Shown here: in pieces, positions 39,624 through 48,862 of the stretch | Layout: each line of letters opens with the position of its first letter | Numbering within the stretch: the stretch's first letter is position 1 | NCBI GenBank assembly: GCA_002389505.1 | Contig: DGPA01000026.1 | Location: 120,451 to 184,450 of the forward strand | Source: Halieaceae bacterium UBA4452 | Lineage (GTDB): Bacteria > Pseudomonadota > Gammaproteobacteria > Pseudomonadales > Halieaceae | DNA length: 64,000 bases | Reading direction: 5' to 3' | Position numbers and translations under genes: made by a program | Notes under the pieces: generated by a model | Database searches by the model: none | What the model was told of the DNA's origin: nothing | What the model saw: the letters and a program-made list of their open reading frames with translations, nothing else

Positions 39624-40682
39624 ATGGCTGATAGAAAACTAAGCCTCGGACTATTCATGCCCAATTGCTCAAATATGCCATCAATTTCAACGGCTAATGT
39701 GGTGCCTGACCAGTGGACCTTCGAGCACAACAGACAATTGGCTCTGGTAGCAGAATCAGCGGGGTTTGATTATCTATTTCCGGTGTCACGTTGGCGCGGA
39801 TTTGGCGGTGAGACCAATTTTTTAGGCACCTCACTGGAGACCATTACGTGGGCCACGGCCATCTTGCAAGCAACTGAACGCATCAATGTTTTTTCCACCG
39901 TTCATGTTCCGCTATTTCATCCGTTTGTTGTGGCGAAGATGGGCGCAACGCTTGCGCACATAAGTGGTAACCGGTGGGGACTGAATATTGTCAGCGGCTG
40001 GAGCCAGCGTGAGTTCGGCATGATGGGTATTGAGTTGGAAGAACACCAGAAGCGTTATGGACGGACAGCCGCGTTCATTGAAATACTTCAAAGTTTATGG
40101 TGCTCCAATAAGCAGCCGTTTAATCATTCAAGCGAGTGGTATCAGATCTCTGAAGGTGAAGCCTCACCGGTTCCTGATATAGCGCCTGTCATTGCTAACG
40201 CGGGCTCATCTAGTGATGGGCGTGATTTGACTGCGAGGCTATGCGATTGGGCATTTGTCTCGACACCCAGCATTGCTGCGGTGGGTGAGGTTGTTAGCGA
40301 CATACAGAGGCGTGCAGCGAGTCATGGCCGCTCGGTAAAAACCGCTATTTTCCCTTTTGTCGTGATGGGCACCTCTCAGCAAGCCGCAGAGGCTGCTTTA
40401 TCAGACATTATTGCTTCCAAAGATGATGTGGCAACGAAAAATTGGCTGCATGACCTAACCGCGGGTAGCGGCTCATTTGATACCTTCACGGAAAATATGC
40501 TTGCATCTTCCGGTGGCGGTGTCCACGTGATGGGTACACCTGAAGTCATTGCCTCCCAGCTTGAGACTGCTTTTTTGGCGGGTGTAGATGCGGTCATGCT
40601 GACATTTCCACGATACCTAGAGGGTCTGGTTGCGTTTAATGAATCGGTATTGCCACTGTTAAGAGAGAAGGGCGTTATTTGA
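39624..40682 (+). CDS. LLM-class flavin-dependent monooxygenase
   Basis: A 352-residue luciferase-like flavin monooxygenase that needs reduced FMN from a separate reductase. The substrate-region signature GNRWGLNIVSGWSQREFGMMG resembles that of alkane sulfonate/dimethyl sulfone monooxygenases (SfnG/SsuD group) and RutA. The start MADRKLSLGLFMPN is family-typical. It is 12 bases after the P450 gene and closes the plus-strand unit. Baeyer-Villiger or C-S bond oxidation is possible; the substrate is unknown, and no flavin reductase is present. Confidence 0.88.
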   Translation: MADRKLSLGLFMPNCSNMPSISTANVVPDQWTFEHNRQLALVAESAGFDYLFPVSRWRGFGGETNFLGTSLETITWATAILQATERINVFSTVHVPLFHPFVVAKMGATLAHISGNRWGLNIVSGWSQREFGMMGIELEEHQKRYGRTAAFIEILQSLWCSNKQPFNHSSEWYQISEGEASPVPDIAPVIANAGSSSDGRDLTARLCDWAFVSTPSIAAVGEVVSDIQRRAASHGRSVKTAIFPFVVMGTSQQAAEAALSDIIASKDDVATKNWLHDLTAGSGSFDTFTENMLASSGGGVHVMGTPEVIASQLETAFLAGVDAVMLTFPRYLEGLVAFNESVLPLLREKGVI

Positions 40683-40839
40683 TTTCCTGAATGCATTGAG
40701 CCTCAACCAAAGACCAAAGTTTTTCTAGGTTATAAATGTATCGATTAACGGAGCATCTCGCGCCAACTCAACAGGCATGCAATTAGTTGTTCCTGATCGC
40801 ACAACGCGGTTTTTTCGGGGGGTTTAGAATTTATGCGAG

Positions 40840-40877
40840 TTGGCTGCTACAGGCACCTTCGGTGGACCAAATGCTCC
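40840..40877. repeat. Right copy of the degenerate 38-bp repeat
   Basis: Matches 28162-28199 at 31 of 38 bases and encodes the same peptide pattern (LAATGTFGGPNAP). Here it lies only 45 bp before the 30-bp repeat, whereas on the left the two elements are 1.6 kb apart and in reverse order. This suggests one ancestral element disrupted on the left. Confidence 0.6.
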
Positions 40878-40921
40878 TAGGATCGTGTTTGGTGAACTGC
40901 AGTCATCGGTCTCATCCGGCA

Positions 40922-40951
40922 TGCCGGAGGATTATCCGACGGCGCACAACA
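40922..40951. repeat. Right copy of the exact 30-bp direct repeat
   Basis: Identical over all 30 bases to 26541-26570, 14.4 kb away. A flanking inverted pair CGGTCTC (40907-40913) and GAGACCG (40954-40960) surrounds this copy, and TCCGGCATGCCGGA just before it is a perfect palindrome. The context is rich in dyads, as expected for a recombination or mobile-element end. Confidence 0.8.
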
Positions 40952-41302
40952 TAGAGACCGGTAATCGGTGTGGCGGGAGCAGCCAGCACGGCTGCAGCCT
41001 CTTCCATGACCCATGGAACACTAGCGCGTTAGCCGACACCCCCATTGGAGATCGAATGAACCCAGCTAAGGATTTGGCAAACGTCAAGCAAATAGCGCTC
41101 TCTAATGAGCCGTTAATCGAGCATCAGCATTCGCGATTAACTCACTACTAAAACCCACTACTGATCGCAACGCGGCTTAACGATCGCGGTTCCCTATTTA
41201 AGGGCGGAACAGGCACGCGTCTGTTTAACAACCGCTGAGAAGCCAGGCATTTTCTATTTAATATTATGCTAGGCTATTCCCAGTTTAGTAGGGGAATCGG
41301 GC

Positions 41303-42553
41303 ATGAAAACGCAACAAAAAAATGTCGCTGCAGGTATTATAGGCAATGTACTCGAATGGTACGACTTTGCGATTTATGGCTACATGGTGCCGGTTCTCAG
41401 CGCACTGTTCTTCCCCTCCGACAACCCAACCGTGTCAATTATTGCGGCGTTCAGTGCGTTTGCCGCCGGCTATTTTGCGCGGCCATTGGGCGGCGTGATA
41501 TTTGGCTGGGTAGGCGACAAACTGGGGCGTAAAGCGGTACTTACCATCAGCGTAACCATGATGGGCCTCGCCACAGTATCGCTGGGATTGCTCCCTACTT
41601 ATAGCCAAATTGGCTTGGCAGCGCCTATCCTGCTGGTACTACTCAGAATTTTCCAAGGTATCTCGGTAGGCGGCGAATACACCGGATCAGTCACCTTTGT
41701 CCTAGAGCACGCACCCAAGGAAAAGCGCGGCTGGCTGACCAGCTGGATTAGTGTCGGCGGCGGCTTAGGCTTTTTAATCGGTTCAGGCGTTGGCGCCATT
41801 TTGACCAGTAGCTTCTCAAGTGCAGAGCTAAACAACTGGGCTTGGCGAATACCCTTTTTAAGCGGCAGTATTATCGCCATCCTAGGCTTTTTGATGCGAC
41901 GTTATCTGACTGAACCCGAGCACACCTCGCGGATCTCCGATGAGCAATCACCATTTGTCGTCGCCATCAGAGATCACTGGCGCAGTATGTTGCAACTCAT
42001 GGGTTTGGCCTTGTCTGCCAACGTTATGTTCTATTTTTCATTTGTCTATGTCGATGATTTTCTGGTGCAAACCAAAGGTATAGAGCAGTCGCTGGTACTT
42101 ACGCTAAATACTGCCAGCCTGGCGTTATCAACTGCGCTTATTCCACTGTTTGGTTGGCTTTCTGATCGTGTAGGTAGGCGGCCAATTCTGCTTATGGGTT
42201 CAATATCGATATTACTGACTGCCGGACCCGTTTTTTATGCCTTCGAACACGCCTCGATGACGAGCATTATCATCGCGCAAATTGTATCCGGCATCACCGT
42301 CGCCATGATGTTTGGTGTGAATCCGTCTGCGCAGAGTGAGCTGTTGCCAGAAAAAGTGCGCCTAACCGCATTTTCAGTAGCCTATGGCGTTGTACTGGCC
42401 GTGTTTGGTGGCACAACACCTGCGGTAGTAGAAAGTCTTATCGCTAAAACCCAGTGGGCATACAGTCCCCTTCCTTACCTGCTTATTTTGTGTCTAGTAT
42501 CAGTATTTACCGTGCTAACCGTCAAAGAGAGCCGTCCACCAGCAACACCGTGA
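41303..42553 (+). CDS. MFS transporter, metabolite:H+ symporter (MHS) type
   Basis: A 416-residue 12-helix carrier. The N-terminal signature GNVLEWYDFAIYGYMVP and the following PLGGVIFGWVGDKLGRKAV are characteristic of the MHS family (ProP, KgtP, citrate and shikimate carriers). It likely imports an organic acid, osmolyte or amino-acid-like solute with protons. The ATG at 41303 is preceded by AGGGGAATCGGGC. It stands before a second MFS gene and tdh-kbl. Confidence 0.9.
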   Translation: MKTQQKNVAAGIIGNVLEWYDFAIYGYMVPVLSALFFPSDNPTVSIIAAFSAFAAGYFARPLGGVIFGWVGDKLGRKAVLTISVTMMGLATVSLGLLPTYSQIGLAAPILLVLLRIFQGISVGGEYTGSVTFVLEHAPKEKRGWLTSWISVGGGLGFLIGSGVGAILTSSFSSAELNNWAWRIPFLSGSIIAILGFLMRRYLTEPEHTSRISDEQSPFVVAIRDHWRSMLQLMGLALSANVMFYFSFVYVDDFLVQTKGIEQSLVLTLNTASLALSTALIPLFGWLSDRVGRRPILLMGSISILLTAGPVFYAFEHASMTSIIIAQIVSGITVAMMFGVNPSAQSELLPEKVRLTAFSVAYGVVLAVFGGTTPAVVESLIAKTQWAYSPLPYLLILCLVSVFTVLTVKESRPPATP

Positions 42554-42651
42554 CGGCTCAGCGCCAACCTCCATTGGTCTTGATCGCAGCAGTCGAAACA
42601 AATTCGTGATATACCGAGCCTGCGACACAGAATCCATCATGGGGGATAAGC

Positions 42652-43971
42652 ATGACGAAAGACATAGGCGCGTTAGCGCAATTACAGTATGAACCAATGG
42701 GTAAAGGGCAATGGGCTGTCGTTGCCATTTGCATCGGGATTTTGGCTTTGGATGGCTATGATGTCCTCTCCATAGCCTTTGCCGCTCCCGGTATCACGCA
42801 AGAGTGGGACATCTCTAAAGCGACACTAGGTGTCGTATTATCTCTCGAGCTGATGGGTATGGCGGTGGGATCGATTATCATGGGCGCGCTTGCGGACAGT
42901 CGCGGACGCCGACCGACCCTGCTACTGGGTCTCGCCATTCTCACTATGGGTATGCTCGCCGCCGGCATTGCACCCAATGTGTTTTTTCTCGGTACCGCTC
43001 GCGTATTCACCGGCATTGGTATTGGCGGGCTTCTTGCCGCAGCCACGGCCACGTCATCGGATTTCTGCAACGACAAGAATCGCTCGCTGGCTGTGATACT
43101 GGTGGCCGGCGGCTTCGCTTTTGGGGTGTACTTGGGCGCGACGTTTCTGGCACCCTTACTCAAGCAATTTGATTGGCGAGTCACCTTTTATCTTGGTGCC
43201 CTGATGAGCCTACTGTTCATTCCATTGGTTTACCTTTTTGTCCCTGAAACTATCTCTTTTCTTGAGCGTAAGCGCCCAGAAAATGCCTTAGTGCGAATAC
43301 AAGAGATCATGCGACGCTTAGGCCACACTGTCCCAGACACGCTATCTACGATCGCTACTCAGACGTCAGAGTCAGTAGGCATGGTGAGTTTGTTTAAACC
43401 GGGACTGGCGTTAATCACAATAATCCTCATGTTTGCCTACTTGGGAAATATAGGAACCTACTATTACTTCGTGAAGTGGATGCCCATGATCGTCTCCGAC
43501 TTTGGCCACTCAGCGTCTGAAGCCACGGAGGTGCTCGGCGTCATCAGTTTAGGTGGCATCATTGGCTCGATCGGCCTTGGCGTTATCGCACGATTTTTGC
43601 CTATCCGAGCCCTCATGGTGATCTGCTTGGCGTCAGCAGCCGTGGGCGTGGCCAGTTTCCCCTATTTCACGGAAACCCTGCAAAGCATGAAAACAGTGGG
43701 ATTTTTCACTGGCCTATTTATCTTCGCGGCGATTTCGGGTTTTTTTGGTCTCTTTGCTGCGTCATATCCCTCCTCGCTTCTCGGCTCCGGATCTGGTTTG
43801 GTGCTTGGGATAGGCCGTGGTGGCGCCGTACTGGGGCCCATGATTCCCGGATTTCTATTCACCGCGGGGCTGGCCTTAGAAACAGTAGCCTTGCTCATGG
43901 CTGGCGGGTCATTTTTGGCGGGCATAGCCGTGCTGTTTTTGCGCCCGCAACCAATCGAACCGACACTGTAA
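42652..43971 (+). CDS. MFS transporter, aromatic acid:H+ symporter (AAHS) type
   Basis: A 439-residue 12-helix carrier. The LDGYDVLSIAFAAPGI signature in helix 1 and GALADSRGRRPTLLLG are AAHS-family hallmarks (PcaK, BenK, MhpT types). A small carboxylate or aromatic acid is the expected substrate, but no aromatic ring-cleavage genes are in the window. The gap to the previous MFS gene is about 100 bp and to tdh about 110 bp. Confidence 0.9.
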   Translation: MTKDIGALAQLQYEPMGKGQWAVVAICIGILALDGYDVLSIAFAAPGITQEWDISKATLGVVLSLELMGMAVGSIIMGALADSRGRRPTLLLGLAILTMGMLAAGIAPNVFFLGTARVFTGIGIGGLLAAATATSSDFCNDKNRSLAVILVAGGFAFGVYLGATFLAPLLKQFDWRVTFYLGALMSLLFIPLVYLFVPETISFLERKRPENALVRIQEIMRRLGHTVPDTLSTIATQTSESVGMVSLFKPGLALITIILMFAYLGNIGTYYYFVKWMPMIVSDFGHSASEATEVLGVISLGGIIGSIGLGVIARFLPIRALMVICLASAAVGVASFPYFTETLQSMKTVGFFTGLFIFAAISGFFGLFAASYPSSLLGSGSGLVLGIGRGGAVLGPMIPGFLFTAGLALETVALLMAGGSFLAGIAVLFLRPQPIEPTL

Positions 43972-44079
43972 TCCCGCGGCGGCGTCAACTTGAAGGCACG
44001 CGCCGCAAACCCGCCCAAGAACGTAATCCGCGCCGCCTTTTTATCCGTATGCCATAGCATTAAATAGGGAGTTATGTTC

Positions 44080-45114
44080 ATGAAGGCACTGGTGAAAAAG
44101 CACGCCGAAGAAGGCCTTTGGCTGGAGGACGTGCCGCTACCGTTAGTGGGCGGAAATGACGTGCTCATTAAAGTGCACAAAACCGCTATTTGTGGCACCG
44201 ATGTCCATATTTATAACTGGGATGCATGGGCTCAAAAGACCATACCGACGCCCATGATTACCGGTCATGAGTTTGCAGGTGAGATTGTTGAGATGGGGAG
44301 TAATGTCACCGGCCTGCAAGTAGGCGATATTGTTTCTGGTGAAGGACACGTAGTGTGTGGCCGCTGCAGAAACTGTTTGGCCGGCAGATTGCATTTGTGC
44401 CCTAATACCCAAGGAGTGGGCGTCAATCGCGACGGCGCCTTTGCCGAGTATGTGGCGATTCCCGCCAGCAATGTATTTCGTCCCAACGTTTATATTCCGA
44501 CGGAACTCTTGAGCATTTTCGATCCCTACGGTAACGCGGTACATACCGCACTGTCCTTCAATATGGTGGGCGAGGACGTCATCATCACTGGAGCCGGACC
44601 CATTGGTATTATGGCGGCCATGGTGGCGGGCCACTGCGGTGCACGTAATGTGATTTTAACCGACGTCAATGAGTACCGCTTGGACTTGGCCAAGCGAATT
44701 GTGCCTAAAGTTCAACCCATTAATGTCGCCAAACAAGAGATCACGCGGTATTTTATGGAGAGTTTGGGCATTCTTGAGGGCTTCGATGTTTGCTTAGAAA
44801 TGTCAGGATCCCCAGTGGCCTTTCGCGACGTACTGGACAAAATGATCAATGGCGGCAGCATTGCTATGCTCGGCCTGATGCCCGATGACACCGGCATCGC
44901 ATGGACCGACGTGGTGTTTAAAGGCCTGAATATCAAGGGCATTTACGGTCGGGAAATGTACGAGACCTGGTATAAAATGGTCATGATGGTCCAGAGCGGC
45001 CTGCCCATTGATCGCATTATTACCCACCGACTTCACTATACGGATTTTCAAGAAGGCTTCGATATTATGCGCTCGGGCAAGTCCGGCAAAATCATTCTCG
45101 ATTGGAAAGCCTGA
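44080..45114 (+). CDS. tdh: L-threonine 3-dehydrogenase
   Basis: Tdh oxidises threonine to 2-amino-3-ketobutyrate with NAD+. The 344-residue zinc enzyme has the catalytic-site [11 protein letters not shown], the His in GHEFAGE, the structural-zinc loop [15 protein letters not shown], and the nucleotide site [14 protein letters not shown]. The ATG at 44080 gives GGGAG a spacing of about eight bases; an ATG two codons earlier is too close. It is followed with a single-base gap by kbl, the next enzyme. Confidence 0.96.
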   Translation: MKALVKKHAEEGLWLEDVPLPLVGGNDVLIKVHKTAICGTDVHIYNWDAWAQKTIPTPMITGHEFAGEIVEMGSNVTGLQVGDIVSGEGHVVCGRCRNCLAGRLHLCPNTQGVGVNRDGAFAEYVAIPASNVFRPNVYIPTELLSIFDPYGNAVHTALSFNMVGEDVIITGAGPIGIMAAMVAGHCGARNVILTDVNEYRLDLAKRIVPKVQPINVAKQEITRYFMESLGILEGFDVCLEMSGSPVAFRDVLDKMINGGSIAMLGLMPDDTGIAWTDVVFKGLNIKGIYGREMYETWYKMVMMVQSGLPIDRIITHRLHYTDFQEGFDIMRSGKSGKIILDWKA

Positions 45115-45115
45115 T

Positions 45116-46309
45116 ATGAGTTACGCCAGCATCAAACACAGTTTTACCGAAGAAATCGCCAACATCCAGTCCTCGGGATTGTGGAAGACCGAGCGGGTTA
45201 TTAACTCAGATCAAAAAAACACAATACACTTGGCTGACGGCGCCCAGGTGATCAATATGTGCGCGAATAACTACCTAGGCTTAGCCAATCATCCCGAGGT
45301 CATCAAGGCCGCTAGCGACGGTCTGCAGCAATGGGGGTTTGGCGCAGCTTCGGTACGCTTTATTTGCGGCACCCAAGGCATTCACAAAACGCTGGAGCGG
45401 CGAGTAAGTCAGTTTCTTGGTATGGAAGATACCATTCTCTACGCCGCGTGTTTTGACGCTAATACAGGACTGTTTGAAACCATTTTGGGTCCAGAGGACG
45501 CGGTGATCTCCGATGAGCTAAACCACGCCTCTATCATCGACGGCGTTCGACTGTGCAAGGCAGCGAGATATCGGTACAAGAATAATGACATGGCTGATCT
45601 AGAACATCAGCTGCAGAGTGCTAGGAAGGCCGGCGCACGTCGCATGTTGATCACCACTGATGGCGTATTCTCGATGGACGGGACGGTAGCCCAGCTGCAT
45701 GTTATTTGTGATTTGGCCGATCAATACAACGCCATGGTTCATCACGACGACTGCCACGCGACTGGTTTTATGGGCGATTCCGGGCGCGGGGTCCATGAAT
45801 ACTGTGGCGTCATGGATCGCGTCGACATTATCACCGGAACCTTCGGCAAGGCTCTGGGAGGCGGATCTGGGGGCTTCACCGCAGGACGTCAAGAGATCAT
45901 AGACATACTCCGGCAGCGTTCTCGTCCCTACCTATTCTCTAATACCTTAGCGCCCGCCATTTGTGCTGCGTCGCTGCGGGTGCTCGATATGCTGGAAGCC
46001 AGTACCGAGTTACGAGATCGACTGCATGACAATACCCAGTACTTTCGACAGCAGATGCGCGATCATCATTTCGCTATTTCCGAGGGTGATCATCCCATTG
46101 TTCCTGTGATGCTCGGCGATGCCGTGGTCGCACAAACCATGTCGCAACGGCTTCTAGAACTCGGTATCTTTGCCATTGGTTTTTTCTTCCCCGTGGTCCC
46201 CAAGGGCAAAGCACGCATACGGGTCCAAATTTCCGCCGGGCATAGCCGCGACAACTTAGATCAAGCGGTGGCGGCTTTTGCTCAAGCCTACGGGGAGTTA
46301 ATCACCTAA
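45116..46309 (+). CDS. kbl: 2-amino-3-ketobutyrate CoA ligase
   Basis: Kbl splits 2-amino-3-ketobutyrate with CoA into glycine and acetyl-CoA. It is a 397-residue PLP alpha-oxoamine synthase with the PLP lysine in [15 protein letters not shown] and the [12 protein letters not shown] segment. The start at 45116 is one base after the tdh stop; a longer frame inside tdh was rejected. With tdh it makes a complete threonine-to-glycine operon. Confidence 0.96.
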   Translation: MSYASIKHSFTEEIANIQSSGLWKTERVINSDQKNTIHLADGAQVINMCANNYLGLANHPEVIKAASDGLQQWGFGAASVRFICGTQGIHKTLERRVSQFLGMEDTILYAACFDANTGLFETILGPEDAVISDELNHASIIDGVRLCKAARYRYKNNDMADLEHQLQSARKAGARRMLITTDGVFSMDGTVAQLHVICDLADQYNAMVHHDDCHATGFMGDSGRGVHEYCGVMDRVDIITGTFGKALGGGSGGFTAGRQEIIDILRQRSRPYLFSNTLAPAICAASLRVLDMLEASTELRDRLHDNTQYFRQQMRDHHFAISEGDHPIVPVMLGDAVVAQTMSQRLLELGIFAIGFFFPVVPKGKARIRVQISAGHSRDNLDQAVAAFAQAYGELIT

Positions 46310-46313
46310 ACTC

Positions 46314-46470
46314 GATGGTGACGGCTCGGTAGTCGCCGCTGAGCATGGCGAGACCCACCTTGATGTACCCATACCTTTTGCTGAAGGGCGCTGGGCGACA
46401 GATGACATTCTCCTCTCTGCGCTGATTACCCCGGTTGTGATGATTGATGTGTCGGCGGCCGCGCTAGGAT
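46314..46470 (+). pseudogene. Remnant of a cyclase/kynurenine-formamidase-type gene
   Basis: About 50 codons without a start encode AAEHGETHLDVPIPFAEG and DILLSALITPVVMIDVSA. This matches the metal-binding HxGTHxD region and the following VGP.VVIDV segment of the cyclase family (arylformamidase-like), with ETHLD in place of GTHVD. The frame then loses homology, and nothing of the rest of the roughly 230-residue family is present. It begins only five bases after the kbl stop. Confidence 0.62.
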
Positions 46471-46511
46471 CGCCGATTCGTCACCGTTGTTCATGCATTA
46501 CGTCCGCTAGT

Positions 46512-47411
46512 TCACCGACAGTCGCTACTCAGCCAATCAATAATGAGGGCTGTGAGCGGAATTCGGCTCCATGAAAACGAATGATCACCGGAAATAAGAT
46601 GGTGATGCAGGGTTATGGTCGACTCCTTTGCATAGGACTCGACCACCGGCGTGTGCATTTGTTTAGCTGGCGTCACCAAGTCTTGCTCACCGGTAACCAG
46701 TAATACCGACTTACCCCGCAACCCCTCAGCAAAGCCGGTGGTGTCTAATTCAGCCGTCGCGGTGGACTGCAGTTCCTCTCGCAGTACCTCACCGTTAAAA
46801 TCTGCCAACATAAATAGACTGTCTGCATAGTCCAACACACGTTGGGTGTTAGCGTCCTTATGGGTAAGCCCTGCCTTCCATAACGCCAGATTCACCGGTG
46901 ACATGGCGCCCACACAGACGAGTTGGTCATCATTACGCCCTGCGGCAAGAGCGGTGAAGCCACCCAAAGAATGTCCCAGCAAGGACAATCGTGTGGGTTC
47001 GACTCGCAAGGACGACGCATTGTCAGGATGCCGTAAAAAAGCCAACACCGCCGCTACGTCTTCATTAAGTCGCGTAGCGCGATAGCTGCCCTCGGCGCCC
47101 CAGGCTCCCCGGTAATGGAAAAAGAGCACATTAAACCCCGATCGACGAACGGCTTGGGCTATATCAAGGTTTTTTTCGTTGCCTGGAAAACCATGCAGTA
47201 AGACCAGGGTCGGGTGCGGGCCTGGACCATTAGCCATGTACAACAGCCCCGGCATGCGCTTGCCGGCACTGACTATGGTCAACTCTTCAATAGCCGGTGG
47301 TTTTTTTTCAGACAGCGGCCGCCCTTGCGGCATAGGATCGACGTTAGCCCACCCGGGCACCACCATGAGCGTTATTAAAACAAACAGCGACAGTCGTCTA
47401 ACGACTAGCAT
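46512..47411 (-). CDS. Secreted alpha/beta hydrolase
   Basis: A 299-residue serine hydrolase with a signal peptide (VLITLMVVPGWAN). The oxyanion loop is LLHGFPGNEKN, the nucleophile elbow LLGHSLGGFTA (Ser), the acid is probably in VTGEQDLVTP, and the His in ISGDHSFSW. Family members include peptidases, esterases and acylaminoacyl hydrolases. The substrate is unknown. The start has a perfect AGGAGG five bases upstream. It diverges from the acyl-CoA dehydrogenase unit. Confidence 0.85.
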   Translation of the reverse strand: MLVVRRLSLFVLITLMVVPGWANVDPMPQGRPLSEKKPPAIEELTIVSAGKRMPGLLYMANGPGPHPTLVLLHGFPGNEKNLDIAQAVRRSGFNVLFFHYRGAWGAEGSYRATRLNEDVAAVLAFLRHPDNASSLRVEPTRLSLLGHSLGGFTALAAGRNDDQLVCVGAMSPVNLALWKAGLTHKDANTQRVLDYADSLFMLADFNGEVLREELQSTATAELDTTGFAEGLRGKSVLLVTGEQDLVTPAKQMHTPVVESYAKESTITLHHHLISGDHSFSWSRIPLTALIIDWLSSDCR

Positions 47412-47596
47412 GCGACCTCCTCACGTAAGGGACAAACACTGGCGATCCTAGGGCTATTCAAGCACAACACTGGTCCGCCACTTTCCCCTCGGCGGCCTGA
47501 TATTAGGCGCGTAAGCAGCTCCTGTCTTAACATAGCCAAACTCGCCACAATCAACCTACACTACAGTCTGTGCATAGTCATTACTTAGGGACCCCT

Positions 47597-48862
47597 ATGA
47601 ATTTTGAGATACCCAAAGACATTATTAATTTTCTACAGGAACTCGACGCCTTTATCGACGCCAAGATAAAACCCTTGGAAGCGGCCGATGATAATGCGCG
47701 CTTTTTTGATCATCGGCGCGAAAATGCGCGTACTGATTGGGATCGTAGCGGCCTACCCACTGAGGAATGGGAGGCTTTACTCGCCCAAGCTAAACAACTG
47801 GCGATTGAGGCCGGGATCTACAGCTACCCTTTTCCCAAAGAGCACGGCGGTCGTAATGGCAGTAACTTAGGGATGGCCATTATCCGTGAGCACTTAGCCG
47901 CCAAGGGACTGGGGCTTCACAACGACCTACAAAACGAGCATTCCGTCGTGGGAAACAATATAGGACTGCTACTGATGCTGGAATACGGAAGTGAGCAGCA
48001 AAAGACCGAGTGGCTTGAGGGACTGAAAAACGCCACCGCCGGGTTTGCCTTTGGTATTACCGAACCTGAGCACGGCTCAGACGCCACTCATATGGAGACC
48101 GGCGCGGTCAAAGATGGCAATCACTGGACCATTAACGGGGAGAAGACCTGGAACACGGGCGTCCATCTTGCCCAGTGCGATATGGTGATGGCGCGAACCA
48201 GCGGCGCGGCGGGGGACGCTGAAGGCATTACCGCGTTTTTAGTTCCTATGGACACCCCAGGAGTTTGCATTGAGGATTATTTATGGACTTTCAATATGCC
48301 CACCGATCACGCCCATGTGACGTTTACCAATGTCCGCGTGCCTGATTCAGCTATCTTTGGTGGCGAGGGTCGAGGACTGCACATTGTCCAGCATTTTTTC
48401 AACGAAAACCGTATTCGGCAAGCTGCCTCCAGTCTTGGTGCTGCGCAATATTGCATTGACGAAGCGGTCGAGTACGCGAAACAACGCAAACCCTTTGGTA
48501 AACCACTGTCGAGTCACCAAGGCATTCAGTTCCCTCTGGTGGATTTGACAGCACGCTGCGAAATGCTTCGAGCACTGATCCATAAAACCGCATGGCTTAT
48601 GGACGAGCAGGGTGCTTTTTCGGTATCGGACAAGGTGTCCATCTGTAACTATCAAGCCAACCGATTGTGCTGTGAAGCGGCCGATACAGCCATGCAAGTG
48701 CACGGTGGCCTTGGCTATTCCCGTTACAAACCCTTCGAGCATATCTATCGACATCATCGTCGGTACCGAATTACCGAGGGCGCAGACGAAATACAAATGC
48801 GCCGCGTCGCCGGCTACTTATTTGGCTTTATGAACCAGAAAAAGCCCAAAGGGGTAAGTTAA
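47597..48862 (+). CDS. Acyl-CoA dehydrogenase, ACAD10/11 or LvaC-like
   Basis: A 421-residue acyl-CoA dehydrogenase. FAD/substrate motifs include FGITEPEHGSDATHMET, KTWNTGVHLAQCDMV, AVEYAKQRKPFGKPL and VHGGLGYSRYKPFEHIYRHHR. The ATG at 47597, with GGGA upstream, is preferred to the GTG at 47570. It overlaps the next gene (an APH-like kinase) by one base. Acyl-CoA dehydrogenases paired with such kinases act on 4-hydroxyacyl-CoA in levulinate and 4-hydroxy-acid breakdown; that role is inferred. Confidence 0.9.
   Translation: MNFEIPKDIINFLQELDAFIDAKIKPLEAADDNARFFDHRRENARTDWDRSGLPTEEWEALLAQAKQLAIEAGIYSYPFPKEHGGRNGSNLGMAIIREHLAAKGLGLHNDLQNEHSVVGNNIGLLLMLEYGSEQQKTEWLEGLKNATAGFAFGITEPEHGSDATHMETGAVKDGNHWTINGEKTWNTGVHLAQCDMVMARTSGAAGDAEGITAFLVPMDTPGVCIEDYLWTFNMPTDHAHVTFTNVRVPDSAIFGGEGRGLHIVQHFFNENRIRQAASSLGAAQYCIDEAVEYAKQRKPFGKPLSSHQGIQFPLVDLTARCEMLRALIHKTAWLMDEQGAFSVSDKVSICNYQANRLCCEAADTAMQVHGGLGYSRYKPFEHIYRHHRRYRITEGADEIQMRRVAGYLFGFMNQKKPKGVS

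Larger units (their letters stand above)
40683..41302. other. 620-bp intergenic region with repeat copies
   Basis: This gap at the right edge of the island contains the right copies of the 38-bp and 30-bp repeats. An open frame of 103 codons (40840-41151) spans them, but it has no ribosome site and its composition is unlike a gene, so I treat it as remnant. The promoter for the MFS gene should lie in its last 100 bp. Confidence 0.6.

Noticed and set aside
40840..41151. 103-codon open frame spanning the right repeats
   Set aside because: It lacks a ribosome site and a recognisable fold. The only recognisable parts are the repeat-derived peptides also present at the left border, so it is treated as remnant DNA.
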